From JACOUT01 sp964580865 (GTDB lineage: Bacteria > Myxococcota > UBA727 > VGSZ01): a stretch of 22,009 nucleotides of DNA. The translations under genes and the position numbers were made by a program. The notes under the pieces were generated by a model. The model had not been told where the DNA came from, did no database searches, and saw nothing but the letters and a program-made list of their open reading frames with translations. Shown here in pieces: positions 1-6,813 of the stretch; positions within the stretch are counted from its first letter, which is position 1, and each line of letters starts with the position of its first letter. Location: contig CAZONM010000045.1 in NCBI GenBank assembly GCA_964580865.1, positions 1-22,009 of the forward strand. Direction: 5' to 3'.

Positions 1-1
1 C

Positions 2-292
2 CACGGCGTGAGCGTGCGCGCGCGCACCGCCGATCCGCTCGCGGCGCCCGACACCATCGACGCCGACGTGGTGGTGTGCGCCGATCTGGTGTCGCGCGCA
101 CCGCAGGTCGCGCCGTTCGCCGCCGCCGTGGCCGCGTGGCGCGAGCGCGGCGCCGCGGTCGTGCTCGTCGACAGCGGGCGCCCGTTCTTCGCGCCGCTGG
201 GACTGCCGCTCCTGTTCGAGCGCACGGTGCCGGCGTCGTCGCACGTGGACGGCGACGGGCCACGGCGCGTGCGCGTGTTTCGGTCGGTGTGA
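2..292 (+). CDS. Class I SAM-dependent methyltransferase, ETFB lysine methyltransferase (METTL20)-like, C-terminal fragment
   Basis: The reading frame is open to the left window edge, so only the last ~96 residues are visible. The fragment has a hydrophobic beta strand ending in a polar turn (DADVVVCADL), a helix, then the strand and turn VVLVDSGRPFF, and a terminal strand with basic residues. The GDPGRPxF-like turn after the penultimate strand, followed by a beta hairpin, matches the C-terminus of METTL20/ETFB lysine methyltransferases and related Nnt1-like enzymes. The SAM-binding motifs would lie upstream of the window and cannot be checked. The GTG at position 8 is in frame but would give a truncated fold, so it is not taken as the start. 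It could be another member of methyltransferase family 16. The family call is moderate; the substrate is unknown. Confidence 0.5.
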   Translation, partial: HGVSVRARTADPLAAPDTIDADVVVCADLVSRAPQVAPFAAAVAAWRERGAAVVLVDSGRPFFAPLGLPLLFERTVPASSHVDGDGPRRVRVFRSV

Positions 293-311
293 CGCCGCGC
301 GCCCCTCCCGC

Positions 312-339
312 TGGACAGATCCGCGGCGTCTGCTATATT
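312..339 (+). promoter_or_regulatory. Candidate sigma70-type promoter for cysK
   Basis: A TGGACA -35-like hexamer (312-317, 5 of 6 matches to TTGACA) is followed after 16 bp by TATATT (334-339, 5 of 6 matches to TATAAT). The -10 is preceded by TGC, an extended -10 signature. It stands out as AT-rich in a very GC-rich gap and lies about 49 bp upstream of the cysK start. The transcription start is not known. Confidence 0.5.
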
Positions 340-387
340 GGACACACCTCCGCCATCACGGCGCAACCCCGTCCGCACGAGGAACCC

Positions 388-1356
388 ATGGCCCGCATCT
401 ACGACGACAACAGCCTGAGCATCGGCAACACCCCCTTGGTGCGGCTCAACCGCGTGACCGAGGGGCTCAAGGCGCGCGTGCTCGCCAAGATCGAGGGCAG
501 AAACCCCGCCTACTCGGTGAAGTGCCGCATCGGCGCCGCCATGGTGTGGGACGCCGAGAAGAAGGGCATCCTCACGCCGGGGTCGCGCGCCAAGACCATC
601 GTCGAGCCGACGAGCGGCAACACGGGCATCGCGCTCGCCTTCGTGGCGGCGGCGCGCGGCTACCCCATCACGCTCACGATGCCCGAGACCATGTCGCTCG
701 AGCGGCGGCGCATGCTGAAGGCCTTCGGCGCCGAGCTCATCCTCACCGAGGGCGCCAAGGGCATGAAGGGGGCCATCGCCAAGGCCACGGAGATCGTCGA
801 GAGCGACCCGGCGCGCTTCTGGATGCCGCAGCAGTTCGAGAACCCGGCGAACGTGCAAATCCACCGCGCCACCACGGCGAAGGAGATCTGGGACGACACC
901 GACGGCAACGTCGACGTCTTCGTGGCCGGCGTGGGCACGGGCGGCACCATCACCGGCGTGAGCCAGTACTTCAAGCGCGACAAGGGCCGGCAGCTCCTGA
1001 GCGTGGCCGTCGAGCCGAGCACCTCGCTGGTGCTGAGCCGGCTCAAGCAAGGCCTCAACCCCGAGCCCGGCCCGCACAAGATCCAGGGCCTCGGCGCCGG
1101 CTTCAAGCCCGGCATCCTCGACCTCGACCTCGTCGACGAGGTGGCGTTGGTGTCGTCAGAGGAGTCGGTGGAGATGGCGCGCCGGCTGCACAAGGAAGAG
1201 GGCATCACCGGCGGCATCTCGAGCGGCGCGGCGGTGGTGGCCGCGCTGCGCGTGGCGGCGCGCCCCGAGCTCGCCGGCCAGACCATCGTCACCGTGCTGC
1301 CCGACGGCGGCGACCGTTACCACTCGAGCATCTTGTTCGAGGGCATCACGGTCTGA
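388..1356 (+). CDS. cysK: Cysteine synthase A (O-acetylserine sulfhydrylase), PLP-dependent
   Basis: This 322-residue enzyme condenses O-acetyl-L-serine with sulfide to give L-cysteine and acetate in the cytosol, the last step of assimilatory cysteine synthesis. The length is typical for CysK. Visible motifs are the PLP-binding lysine in NPAYSVKCRIG (Lys45), the substrate loop PTSGNTG (about 74-80), the phosphate-binding glycine loop GVGTGGT (181-187), the IQGLGAGF segment and the C-terminal serine motif GGISSGAA. The ATG at 388 follows a GAGGA ribosome-binding site (379-383); longer in-frame upstream extensions have no family similarity. An extended -10 promoter lies just upstream. No cysE or sulfate-assimilation neighbour is visible, so it looks monocistronic. 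CysK rather than CysM is favoured by the PETMSLERR and GLGAGF segments. Confidence 0.96.
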   Translation: MARIYDDNSLSIGNTPLVRLNRVTEGLKARVLAKIEGRNPAYSVKCRIGAAMVWDAEKKGILTPGSRAKTIVEPTSGNTGIALAFVAAARGYPITLTMPETMSLERRRMLKAFGAELILTEGAKGMKGAIAKATEIVESDPARFWMPQQFENPANVQIHRATTAKEIWDDTDGNVDVFVAGVGTGGTITGVSQYFKRDKGRQLLSVAVEPSTSLVLSRLKQGLNPEPGPHKIQGLGAGFKPGILDLDLVDEVALVSSEESVEMARRLHKEEGITGGISSGAAVVAALRVAARPELAGQTIVTVLPDGGDRYHSSILFEGITV

Positions 1357-1365
1357 CCGCACGTG

Positions 1366-1385
1366 CCACCGGCAAGCCCGGTTGG
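1366..1385 (+). terminator. Weak hairpin downstream of cysK
   Basis: ACCGG (1368-1372) pairs with CCGGT (1378-1382) across a 5-nt loop. CC/GG pairs extend the stem past one bulged T. It begins 10 nt after the cysK stop codon. The stem is short and has no T-tract, so termination is plausible but unproven. Confidence 0.3.
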
Positions 1386-1485
1386 ATGCGCGCGCGCGCC
1401 TTGCGTTGCACCGACGAAGATCCGCGCGATCACGATGGCGGGCGCGCGCCGCCGATCGTATTCGTGCCCATCACCGGAGGCAGCC

Positions 1486-1923
1486 ATGGCGCGGACCAGC
1501 ACGTACCTGAACTTCATGGGCAACACCGAGGAGGCCCTCGGCTTCTATCAGCGCGTCTTCAAGAGCGAGCTGTCGGGGCCCGTCATGCGCATGAAAGACG
1601 CCCCCACGGCGCCCGGCCAGCCTCCGCTGAGCGAGCGCGAGAAGAACATGGTGATGCACGCGGAGCTGCCCGTCGTGGGCGGGCACGTGCTCATGTTCAC
1701 GGACGCGCTCGAGTCCATGGGGCACAAGCTCGTGTTCGGCAGCAACATCAGCATCAACCTCGAGCCCGACACGCGCGCGGAGGCGAAGCGCCTGTTCGAC
1801 GCGCTCGCCGACGGCGGCACTATCACCATGCCGCTGCAAGACATGTTCTGGGGCGCGTACTTTGGCGCCGTCACCGACAAGCTCGGCGTGCAGTGGATGG
1901 TGAACTGCGCGGCGCCGAAGTAG
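1486..1923 (+). CDS. PhnB-like VOC (glyoxalase/bleomycin-resistance fold) family protein
   Basis: This 145-residue protein belongs to the PhnB/YjdN branch of the vicinal-oxygen-chelate superfamily. The N-terminal STYLNFMGNTEEALGFYQRVF is the family hallmark, followed by a middle beta strand GHVLMFTDA and the C-terminal segment WGAYFGAVTDKLGVQWMVN. Members are often annotated as 3-demethylubiquinone-9 3-methyltransferase-like, but they have no methyltransferase fold and their substrate is usually unknown. The ATG at 1486 has an upstream CGGAGGC ribosome-binding site (about 1475-1481) and gives the usual family length. An in-frame extension to 1363 carries no family sequence. The next gene begins 13 nt after its stop, so the two are probably cotranscribed. 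Confidence 0.88.
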   Translation: MARTSTYLNFMGNTEEALGFYQRVFKSELSGPVMRMKDAPTAPGQPPLSEREKNMVMHAELPVVGGHVLMFTDALESMGHKLVFGSNISINLEPDTRAEAKRLFDALADGGTITMPLQDMFWGAYFGAVTDKLGVQWMVNCAAPK

Positions 1924-1936
1924 CGGGGCGCCGGCG

Positions 1937-2452
1937 ATGGCGTCGACCAAGGAGAAGGTGACGACGAGAAAGGCGCCGGCGAAGGCGGCGGCGCGGCGCG
2001 CAACGTCCGCGAACCCGTCCACGCCGGCGCAGTACCTGGCAGCGCTTCCCGCGCCGCAGCGCGCCGCGGTCGCCAAGCTCAAGCGGCTGCTCGACGAGCA
2101 CCTCCCCAAGGGCTTCGAGGGCACGGTGGGCTACGGGATGCTTGCGTGGGTAGTGCCGCACGAGCTCTTCCCCGCTGGCTACCACTGCGACCCATCGCTG
2201 CCGCTGCCGTTCATCAACGTGGCGGCGCGGGCGCACGGCCTGTCGCTCTACCACATGGGCCTCTACGACGGCCCGCTCCTCGAGTGGCTCCGCGACCAGT
2301 GGCCCAAGCACACGGCGCAGAAGCTCGACCTCGGCAAGTGCTGCCTGCGCCTCAAGGACCTCGACGACGTCCCCTGGGACCTCTTGGCCGAGCTCGCCAC
2401 GAAGATGACGCCGGCGCAGTGGATCGACCGGTATCGGACGAACGTGCGATGA
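1937..2452 (+). CDS. DUF1801 (YdhG-like) domain protein
   Basis: This 171-residue protein starts with a Lys/Ala-rich, probably disordered segment (about residues 1-30). The DUF1801 fold follows: a helix (TPAQYLAALPAPQRAAVAKL), the GTVGYGMLAW strand, LPLPFINVAARAHGLSLYHMG, and a terminal segment with GKCCLRLKDLDDVPWDLL. The family is related to the frataxin-like/YjbR folds and often sits beside VOC/PhnB proteins; no enzymatic activity is established. It lies 13 nt after the PhnB-like gene in the same direction, consistent with a two-gene operon. The basic N-terminal tail is longer than the plain domain. A very strong hairpin begins 3 nt after its stop codon. Confidence 0.85.
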   Translation: MASTKEKVTTRKAPAKAAARRATSANPSTPAQYLAALPAPQRAAVAKLKRLLDEHLPKGFEGTVGYGMLAWVVPHELFPAGYHCDPSLPLPFINVAARAHGLSLYHMGLYDGPLLEWLRDQWPKHTAQKLDLGKCCLRLKDLDDVPWDLLAELATKMTPAQWIDRYRTNVR

Positions 2453-2454
2453 GC

Positions 2455-2492
2455 GCGACGCGACGACGGCCCGCGTGCCGGCGTCGCGTCGC
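2455..2492 (+). terminator. Strong GC-rich hairpin ending the VOC/DUF1801 unit
   Basis: A perfect 11-bp inverted repeat (GCGACGCGACG at 2455-2465 and CGTCGCGTCGC at 2482-2492) continues past one mismatch into a 4-bp inner stem (CGGC/GCCG) with a 6-nt loop. It starts 3 nt after the DUF1801 stop codon. There is no downstream T-tract, so it resembles the U-less hairpins common in very GC-rich bacteria. Confidence 0.65.
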
Positions 2493-2553
2493 CCGACCGA
2501 CCGACGGACCGCGCGCCGATGTGCGACGCCGCGCGCGGCGCTATCGCTAGCCA

Positions 2554-3663
2554 ATGCTCCGTTCACGTCATCGCCGCCGCCTCGCCGCGCTCCTGGTGGT
2601 CCCCGCGCTGGCAGCGTGCGGCCGCGAGCTCTTGGTCCCCATCGAGGTGTCCGCGCCGCCGCGGGAGTCGGCGGACGATCCGCCCGACGATGACGAGCCG
2701 CGCGACGACGGCCCGCGCGATGACCCGCCGGACCACGACGCGCCCGACGACCCGCCCGACCAACCACCCGGCGACCCGCCCGACGACCCGCCCGACGACC
2801 CGCCCGACGACCCGCCCGACGACCCACCCGGCGATCCGCCCACCAGCGACGAGTGCTACAGCGAGCCCATCGATCCCAACGCCGACGTCGACGACCTGGT
2901 GGCGAGCTACGGCGGCAGCGGCTGGCAGGGCGAGCTCTTCGACATCATGGATCTGCGCCACCCCGCCACCGGCGCGCTGTTGTACGCGCAGCGCAGCGAC
3001 TCGTACTTCGGGCAGTTCAGCAACTCATCGTCGTGGACCGGCATGGTCGAGTGGCTCGACACGCTGTCGCACGAGGAGACGCACCTGTTCAACGCCTACG
3101 AGGCCATGGACCGCGGCGCGCACCACGTGCTGTTCCTGCGCGCCGATCTCGTGCTCGAGCTACCCGCGCCCGACGACGACATGGCGCGCAGCCGCATCTA
3201 CGCCGAGCTCGACCCCGGCGCGCGCAACGGCATCTACGCCCCCACCTACCTCACGGGCTCGCAGGGCGCCCGCGGCTTCGTCGAGCTGCTCGACGAGACC
3301 AGCTGCTACCTGAACGAGATCGGCGCGCTCGGCTCGGTGGGCGAGTACTACCCGGGCTACGGCGTGTCCCTGCGCGACGGGGTGCTGGCGATGCTCTACT
3401 TCGTCGAGGAGTACCTGGCGCTGGCGCGCAGCGAAGAGCCCACGGTGTGGGCGGCGCTGCACGGCGAGCCAGCGTATCGCGACGCGGTCCGCCTGCTGTG
3501 GCAGCGCGCGCACTTCCTCATGCCCTTCGCCGACGCGCACCCCTCCCTCGGCGTCGACGACGACCTGTACCGCGGCCTCCTCCACGCGCCCGCGCGCATG
3601 GAGGAGATCTCGCGGTTCGTGGGCTGGCGCGTGAGCGACTCGCCGTGCGTGAGCCCGCTATGA
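2554..3663 (+). CDS. Lipoprotein with Asp-Pro-Pro tether and HEETH motif (putative zinc metallopeptidase)
   Basis: This 369-residue predicted lipoprotein has a basic N-terminus (MLRSRHRRRL), a hydrophobic stretch and the lipobox LAAC, with the lipidated Cys at 22. Residues ~38-97 are a low-complexity Asp/Pro tether built largely from DDPP units. A globular domain follows (about 98-369) containing LSHEETHLF; HEETH at 173-177 fits the HExxH zinc-binding signature. A possible third ligand is Glu255 in YLNEIGALG, but this is a guess. Three Cys (101, 251, 365) in the exported domain could include one disulfide. I do not recognise the domain family. It could be a surface or periplasmic protease, or HEETH could be coincidental. 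It lies convergent to the Glu-Gly lipoprotein gene. Confidence 0.75.
   Translation: MLRSRHRRRLAALLVVPALAACGRELLVPIEVSAPPRESADDPPDDDEPRDDGPRDDPPDHDAPDDPPDQPPGDPPDDPPDDPPDDPPDDPPGDPPTSDECYSEPIDPNADVDDLVASYGGSGWQGELFDIMDLRHPATGALLYAQRSDSYFGQFSNSSSWTGMVEWLDTLSHEETHLFNAYEAMDRGAHHVLFLRADLVLELPAPDDDMARSRIYAELDPGARNGIYAPTYLTGSQGARGFVELLDETSCYLNEIGALGSVGEYYPGYGVSLRDGVLAMLYFVEEYLALARSEEPTVWAALHGEPAYRDAVRLLWQRAHFLMPFADAHPSLGVDDDLYRGLLHAPARMEEISRFVGWRVSDSPCVSPL
2773..2832 (+). repeat. 12-bp tandem repeat encoding Asp-Asp-Pro-Pro
   Basis: Near-identical 12-bp units of the form gacgacccgccc are repeated in tandem inside the lipoprotein gene, with more degenerate copies upstream from about 2740. The unit length is a multiple of 3, so copy-number change would lengthen or shorten the tether without a frameshift. 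Confidence 0.8.
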
Positions 3664-3664
3664 G

Positions 3665-3691
3665 GGTGCCGCGACGCCGCGGTGGCGCACC
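3665..3691. terminator. Interrupted hairpin between convergent lipoprotein genes
   Basis: CCGCG (3669-3673) pairs with CGCGG (3678-3682) over a 4-nt loop. An outer GGTG/CACC pair (3665-3668, 3688-3691) is separated by a one-sided 5-nt bulge. It lies in the 45-bp gap between the convergent stops at 3663 and 3709, so it could serve both strands. The stem is imperfect. Confidence 0.35.
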
Positions 3692-3708
3692 GTCGCGCGG
3701 CCTCCTGC

Positions 3709-4749
3709 TCAGTGCACCTCGACGGTGAAGTCCTTGCTGCCGAGCAACGTGGGGCCCGGCGCCGTCAGCGTGACCGACACGGTCCAGGTGCCGGTCTGCC
3801 CGAAGGTGACGCTGCCGTCGTACTCGCCATCGGTGTCGTGGACGGGGCTGTTGACCGCTCCCGCTGCACCGCCCGGAGGCGTCGCCGTCATGGTGACCGC
3901 CATGTCCGTCTGCGCGGGCCACGCACCCATGCCGTCGGCCGTTCGCTTGTGCACCGTGAGCACGAACGGGTTGGCACCGGTGACCGCGGCGTCGTTGGGG
4001 AAGTTGAGGGTCATGAGGTAGCGCTCGGCGCTCATGCCGCTACCGACCATGAGCATCTGCTTCGCGCCGATGTCCACGACCTCGAAGTCCGAGAGCACGA
4101 TGGTGTGCGTGGTGCCGCCCGTGGGTGTGACCGTCACGGTGTTGCTCCAGCCCTCCATGGCCGTGTTCGCCATGGGGAGCACGATCTTCGCTTGGAACAG
4201 GCCGTCGACGTTCGCGGCGCCGGGCTGGGTGTAGGGGCACGCGTGGTCCATCGACATCATGTCCATGAGCGGGGCCTGGGTGACGGCCGCGTCGGTGATG
4301 GGGTTGCCCGAGGCAACGTCGGTCACGCGGAACGCGACGTGGTTGAGGGCGACCTCGAGCTGATCGTCGCCTTCGATCAGCATCTGCACGCGCACCTCGC
4401 CGTCGTCGCCCTCGATCTCGCCCTCGCCCTCACCCTCACCCTCACCCTCACCCTCGCCCTCGCCCTCGCCCTCACCCTCGCCCTCACCCTCGCCTTCACC
4501 CTCGCCCTCACCCTCGCCTTCACCCTCGCCTTCACCCTCGCCTTCACCCTCGCCCTCGCCCTCACCCTCGCCCTCGCCCTCGCCTTCACCCTCGCCTTCA
4601 CCCTCGCCCTCGCCCTCGCCCTCACCCTCGCCCTCACCCTCACCCTCACCCTCGCCCTCGCCCTCGGCGGGCGGACAAGCGGTCAGGAGCGCGGCGGGCA
4701 TCGCCGCGATCAGCAGCGCGAACAACGACACGACGACAGTACGGATCAT
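3709..4749 (-). CDS. Lipoprotein with 41x Glu-Gly tether and YtkA/FixH-like beta domains
   Basis: This 346-residue predicted lipoprotein begins MIRTVVVSLF, with a hydrophobic core and the lipobox LLTAC (Cys25). A short PPA follows, then exactly 41 consecutive Glu-Gly dipeptides (residues 29-110). The remaining ~236 residues are beta-rich. They contain two segments resembling YtkA/FixH-like Ig-type domains: one around MDMMSMDHACPYTQPG...GLFQAKIVLPM, the other ending DGEYDGSVTFGQTGTWTVSV. The Met/His-rich MDMMSMDHACP segment resembles metal-handling stretches in such proteins, but metal binding is not shown. The ATG at 4749 has a GGAG about 10 nt upstream and places the signal peptide at the N-terminus; a longer frame to 4902 would bury it. 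Location (outer or inner membrane) is not determined. Confidence 0.85.
   Translation of the reverse strand: MIRTVVVSLFALLIAAMPAALLTACPPAEGEGEGEGEGEGEGEGEGEGEGEGEGEGEGEGEGEGEGEGEGEGEGEGEGEGEGEGEGEGEGEGEGEGEGEGEGEGEGEGEGEIEGDDGEVRVQMLIEGDDQLEVALNHVAFRVTDVASGNPITDAAVTQAPLMDMMSMDHACPYTQPGAANVDGLFQAKIVLPMANTAMEGWSNTVTVTPTGGTTHTIVLSDFEVVDIGAKQMLMVGSGMSAERYLMTLNFPNDAAVTGANPFVLTVHKRTADGMGAWPAQTDMAVTMTATPPGGAAGAVNSPVHDTDGEYDGSVTFGQTGTWTVSVTLTAPGPTLLGSKDFTVEVH
4420..4665 (-). repeat. 41-copy hexanucleotide repeat encoding (Glu-Gly)n
   Basis: Read on the minus strand, 246 bp consist of GAG/GAA followed by GGC/GGT. The third-position variants (GAGGGC, GAGGGT, GAAGGC) recur in blocks such as alternating 12-mers, which suggests growth by duplication of multi-unit blocks. 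A 6-bp unit always keeps frame. Confidence 0.95.
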
Positions 4750-4914
4750 GATGAGCTTCTCCAGCGAGGCGCGCAGCTGCGCGCCCATCGAGGGTTCTCC
4801 AACGGCGGACATGACCTCATGCCAACAATTGTGTCGGCGCGGCATGCGACTGATTGTCGCGGTGTCGACGGTCGCGGAATCGCCGGCGCTGGTCGCGCTC
4901 ACGCCGGTCGACGA

Positions 4915-5322
4915 CTATGGCCGTCGGACCATCGCTGCGGCGACGACCGCAAGCAGCCAGAACCCCGACGCGGGCATCATCACGCCGCCGACGAGGGCGA
5001 AGACGAGGAGACTGACGCTGACCGTCCTCGGGATGGCTGCGCCGCTGCGCTCGACACTGTGAACGAGCGCGCCGAGGAGGGCGAGCGTCGCGCCAAAGAA
5101 GAGCGACCAGACCAGGGAGAGCAGCCAGAGCTTCGGCGGAACGTCAGCGCCGAAGCCAGGGTGCAGCTCGGTCCACGGGCTGCGTGAGCCAAGATAGGGA
5201 TGGAGCGTCTCGTCTCGGTGCGCGGTCGAGCCAAGCGCGATCGTGAACGCGGCGTGAAGGGCGGAGATCGCAACGATTGCTCTCCCCCGCCAAGATCGGC
5301 GCGCCGATGCTGTCGTGCTCAT
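4915..5322 (-). CDS. Small integral membrane protein, DUF6463-like
   Basis: This 135-residue protein has four predicted membrane segments (about 14-31, 65-88, 100-117, 119-131). The N-terminal pattern, Trp-x-Gly-(x)n-His within the first helix (SWRGRAIVAISALHAAF), resembles the DUF6463 family of four-helix membrane proteins, whose function is unknown. The ATG at 5322 begins just before the first helix; the longer frame to 5454 adds a sequence with no membrane or family character. It lies upstream of the Glu-Gly lipoprotein gene on the same strand with a 165-bp gap, so cotranscription is possible but not indicated. A 6-bp inverted repeat sits just upstream of its start. Confidence 0.75.
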   Translation of the reverse strand: MSTTASARRSWRGRAIVAISALHAAFTIALGSTAHRDETLHPYLGSRSPWTELHPGFGADVPPKLWLLSLVWSLFFGATLALLGALVHSVERSGAAIPRTVSVSLLVFALVGGVMMPASGFWLLAVVAAAMVRRP

Positions 5323-5660
5323 GGTGGACCAATGACACGCCCGCGAGCCGATTGGTTCCCGATCCTCCACTGGGCCCGCTAGGCCTCGTTCGTGCCCGTG
5401 TCCGTCAACGTGCGGCCCGCCGACCGCGCCCGGTGTGGCCCTCGGCGCGCGCACTCATGACGGGCACCGCGCCCGAGAGCCACGGTGTGAGCGCTCCGGC
5501 GCGCGAGGCGCACCCCGCCCCACCTTTCTGCGCCGGGCGAGACCGGGCGAGCACGTCGGGGCCGCGTGAGACGGGGCCCGCAACCGCCGACCGCCGCGAC
5601 GCGCGCGCGGTTGCGGTCGACGCACACGCCGTCGGAGGATGTGGCGTCCGGAGGGAACCC
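5323..5660. other. Divergent intergenic region (338 bp)
   Basis: This gap separates the leftward DUF6463-like gene from the rightward PEGA gene, so promoters for both should lie here. I see no convincing -35/-10 pair. The clearest element is an inverted repeat, ACCAAT (5328-5333) and ATTGGT (5351-5356) with 17 bp between, beginning 6 bp upstream of the leftward start codon. The rest is featureless GC-rich sequence. Overlapping frames through it look like random coding by composition. Confidence 0.5.
5650..5655 (+). promoter_or_regulatory. Ribosome-binding site fixing the start of the PEGA gene
   Basis: GGAGGG lies 5 nt upstream of the ATG at 5661. It is a near-ideal Shine-Dalgarno sequence and decides that ATG over the longer in-frame extension reaching back to 5277. 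Confidence 0.8.
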
Positions 5661-6794
5661 ATGCGCACCGTCTGCGTCGCCGCCGTCGTCGGCGCGCTCC
5701 TCACCTCGTCCGCGGCGTCGGCCGACGCCGAGTGCACCATCGCCAAGCCGCTCAAGCAGTCGGTGCGCGGCGCGTGGAAGACGCTCGATCGCGGCGCCGC
5801 CGTGGTCATCAAGGAGCGCGGGCCCGAGTGGACGTTGATCGAGTCGTCCTTCGGCGCCGGGCGCGTCGCCACGCCGGTGCTCGAGAGCGCGTGCCCCGCG
5901 TCCATGGCGATCCCGGTGGTCGCTCCCGCCACCGCCGAGGCGCCGCCCACACCCGCGCCTCCGGCGCCCGCGCCCATCGTGGCAACCGCGCCCGACGTCG
6001 CGGCCGTCGCCCCGGCCGCGCCGAGCGAGAAGCAGGTGGCGGTGCTCGACCTCAAGGCGAGCGCGGGCCTCGAGCCGCTGGCCGACGCGCTCGCCTCGAT
6101 GGCAGTGGCCGAGCTCGCCGCGCTCGACGGCTATCGCGCCGTCAGCCGCAACGAGCTCAAGAGCGTGCTGGTGCACAAGGCCGACGCGGCCATGCTCGGC
6201 TGCGAGACCGTGGCGTGCATCGGCGGCGTGGGCAAGCTCGTCGACGCGCAGCTGGTGCTCACGGGCAGCGTCGACCAGGTGGGTGCGGCGCACGTGCTCA
6301 CGCTCTCGCTCGTCGATCCCGCGGTGCCGGCGGTGCTCGAGCGCGCCGAGGCCGCGTGGCGCGGATCGCCCGACGGGATGTTGCCGCTGGTGCGTCCGAT
6401 GATCGCCCGGCTGATCGCCGGCCCCAACGCCTCGACCCACCAAGGCGCCCTCGATGTGCTCACCGAGGAGGGCGCGCGCGTGGTGGTCGACGGCAGAGAG
6501 GTGGGCACGGCACCGCTGTCGTCCGCGATCACGGGCCTCGCCTCCGGCGTGCACCGCGTTCAGGTGGAGAAGGACGGCGCGCTGCCGCACGACGCCGACG
6601 TGGTGGTGACGCACAACGAGACCACCATCGCCCGCGTCGTGCTGGAGGAGATCCCGTTCACGCAACAGCCGTGGTTCTGGATCGCCACCGTCGGCACCGG
6701 CCTGGTCGCCGCCGGCACCACCACGGGCATCGTCGTCTATGCCCTCGCCACCGCCCAGCAGCCCACGCGCGTGGTGCTCGCGCCCAAGCCCTGA
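5661..6794 (+). CDS. PEGA-domain envelope protein with TolB/CsgG-like domain and C-terminal TM helix
   Basis: This 377-residue protein has a signal peptide (MRTVCVAAVVGALLTSSAASA). A short SH3-like segment follows (about 28-75: basic strand, GAWKTLDRGAAVVIKERGPEW), then a Pro/Ala-rich linker (about 86-121). An alpha/beta domain (about 124-250) resembles the nucleotide-free TolB-N/CsgG-like modules of myxobacterial proteins: VAVLDLKA, a helix ending in VSRNELKSVL, and DAQLVLTGSVDQVG. A PEGA domain (about 263-305: VVVDGREVGTAPL) and a C-terminal TM helix (338-362) complete it. Cys181 and Cys186 could form a disulfide in the periplasm. Such proteins are usually envelope-associated with unknown roles. 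The IPT lipoprotein starts only 19 nt after its stop, so the two are probably cotranscribed. Confidence 0.8.
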   Translation: MRTVCVAAVVGALLTSSAASADAECTIAKPLKQSVRGAWKTLDRGAAVVIKERGPEWTLIESSFGAGRVATPVLESACPASMAIPVVAPATAEAPPTPAPPAPAPIVATAPDVAAVAPAAPSEKQVAVLDLKASAGLEPLADALASMAVAELAALDGYRAVSRNELKSVLVHKADAAMLGCETVACIGGVGKLVDAQLVLTGSVDQVGAAHVLTLSLVDPAVPAVLERAEAAWRGSPDGMLPLVRPMIARLIAGPNASTHQGALDVLTEEGARVVVDGREVGTAPLSSAITGLASGVHRVQVEKDGALPHDADVVVTHNETTIARVVLEEIPFTQQPWFWIATVGTGLVAAGTTTGIVVYALATAQQPTRVVLAPKP

Positions 6795-6813
6795 CCGCCC
6801 CCCGGAGCCGACC

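Noticed and set aside
1389..1449. Complementary GCGCGCGCC / GGCGCGCGC blocks downstream of cysK
   Set aside because: These are simple alternating GC runs expected by composition, with a long spacer; the nearer ACCGG hairpin is a better terminator candidate.
1363..1485. N-terminal extension of the PhnB-like protein
   Set aside because: The extra residues have no family similarity, and the ATG at 1486 has a good ribosome-binding site.
2568..2843. Gly-Gly-Ser-Ser repeat protein on the minus strand
   Set aside because: It is the antisense shadow of the Asp-Asp-Pro-Pro repeat and has no signal peptide or conserved domain.
4377..4649. Arg/Ala/Val-repeat or Leu/Ala/Thr-repeat proteins from the hexamer array
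   Set aside because: A 6-bp repeat is open in every frame. Only the Glu-Gly frame joins a signal peptide to a globular domain.
4420..4665. CRISPR-like or minisatellite array
   Set aside because: The unit is 6 bp with no spacers, and it is fully explained as coding sequence.
4750..4914. sigma54-like TGGCAT element upstream of the Glu-Gly lipoprotein
   Set aside because: The required GG-N10-GC spacing fails and no -12 element is present.
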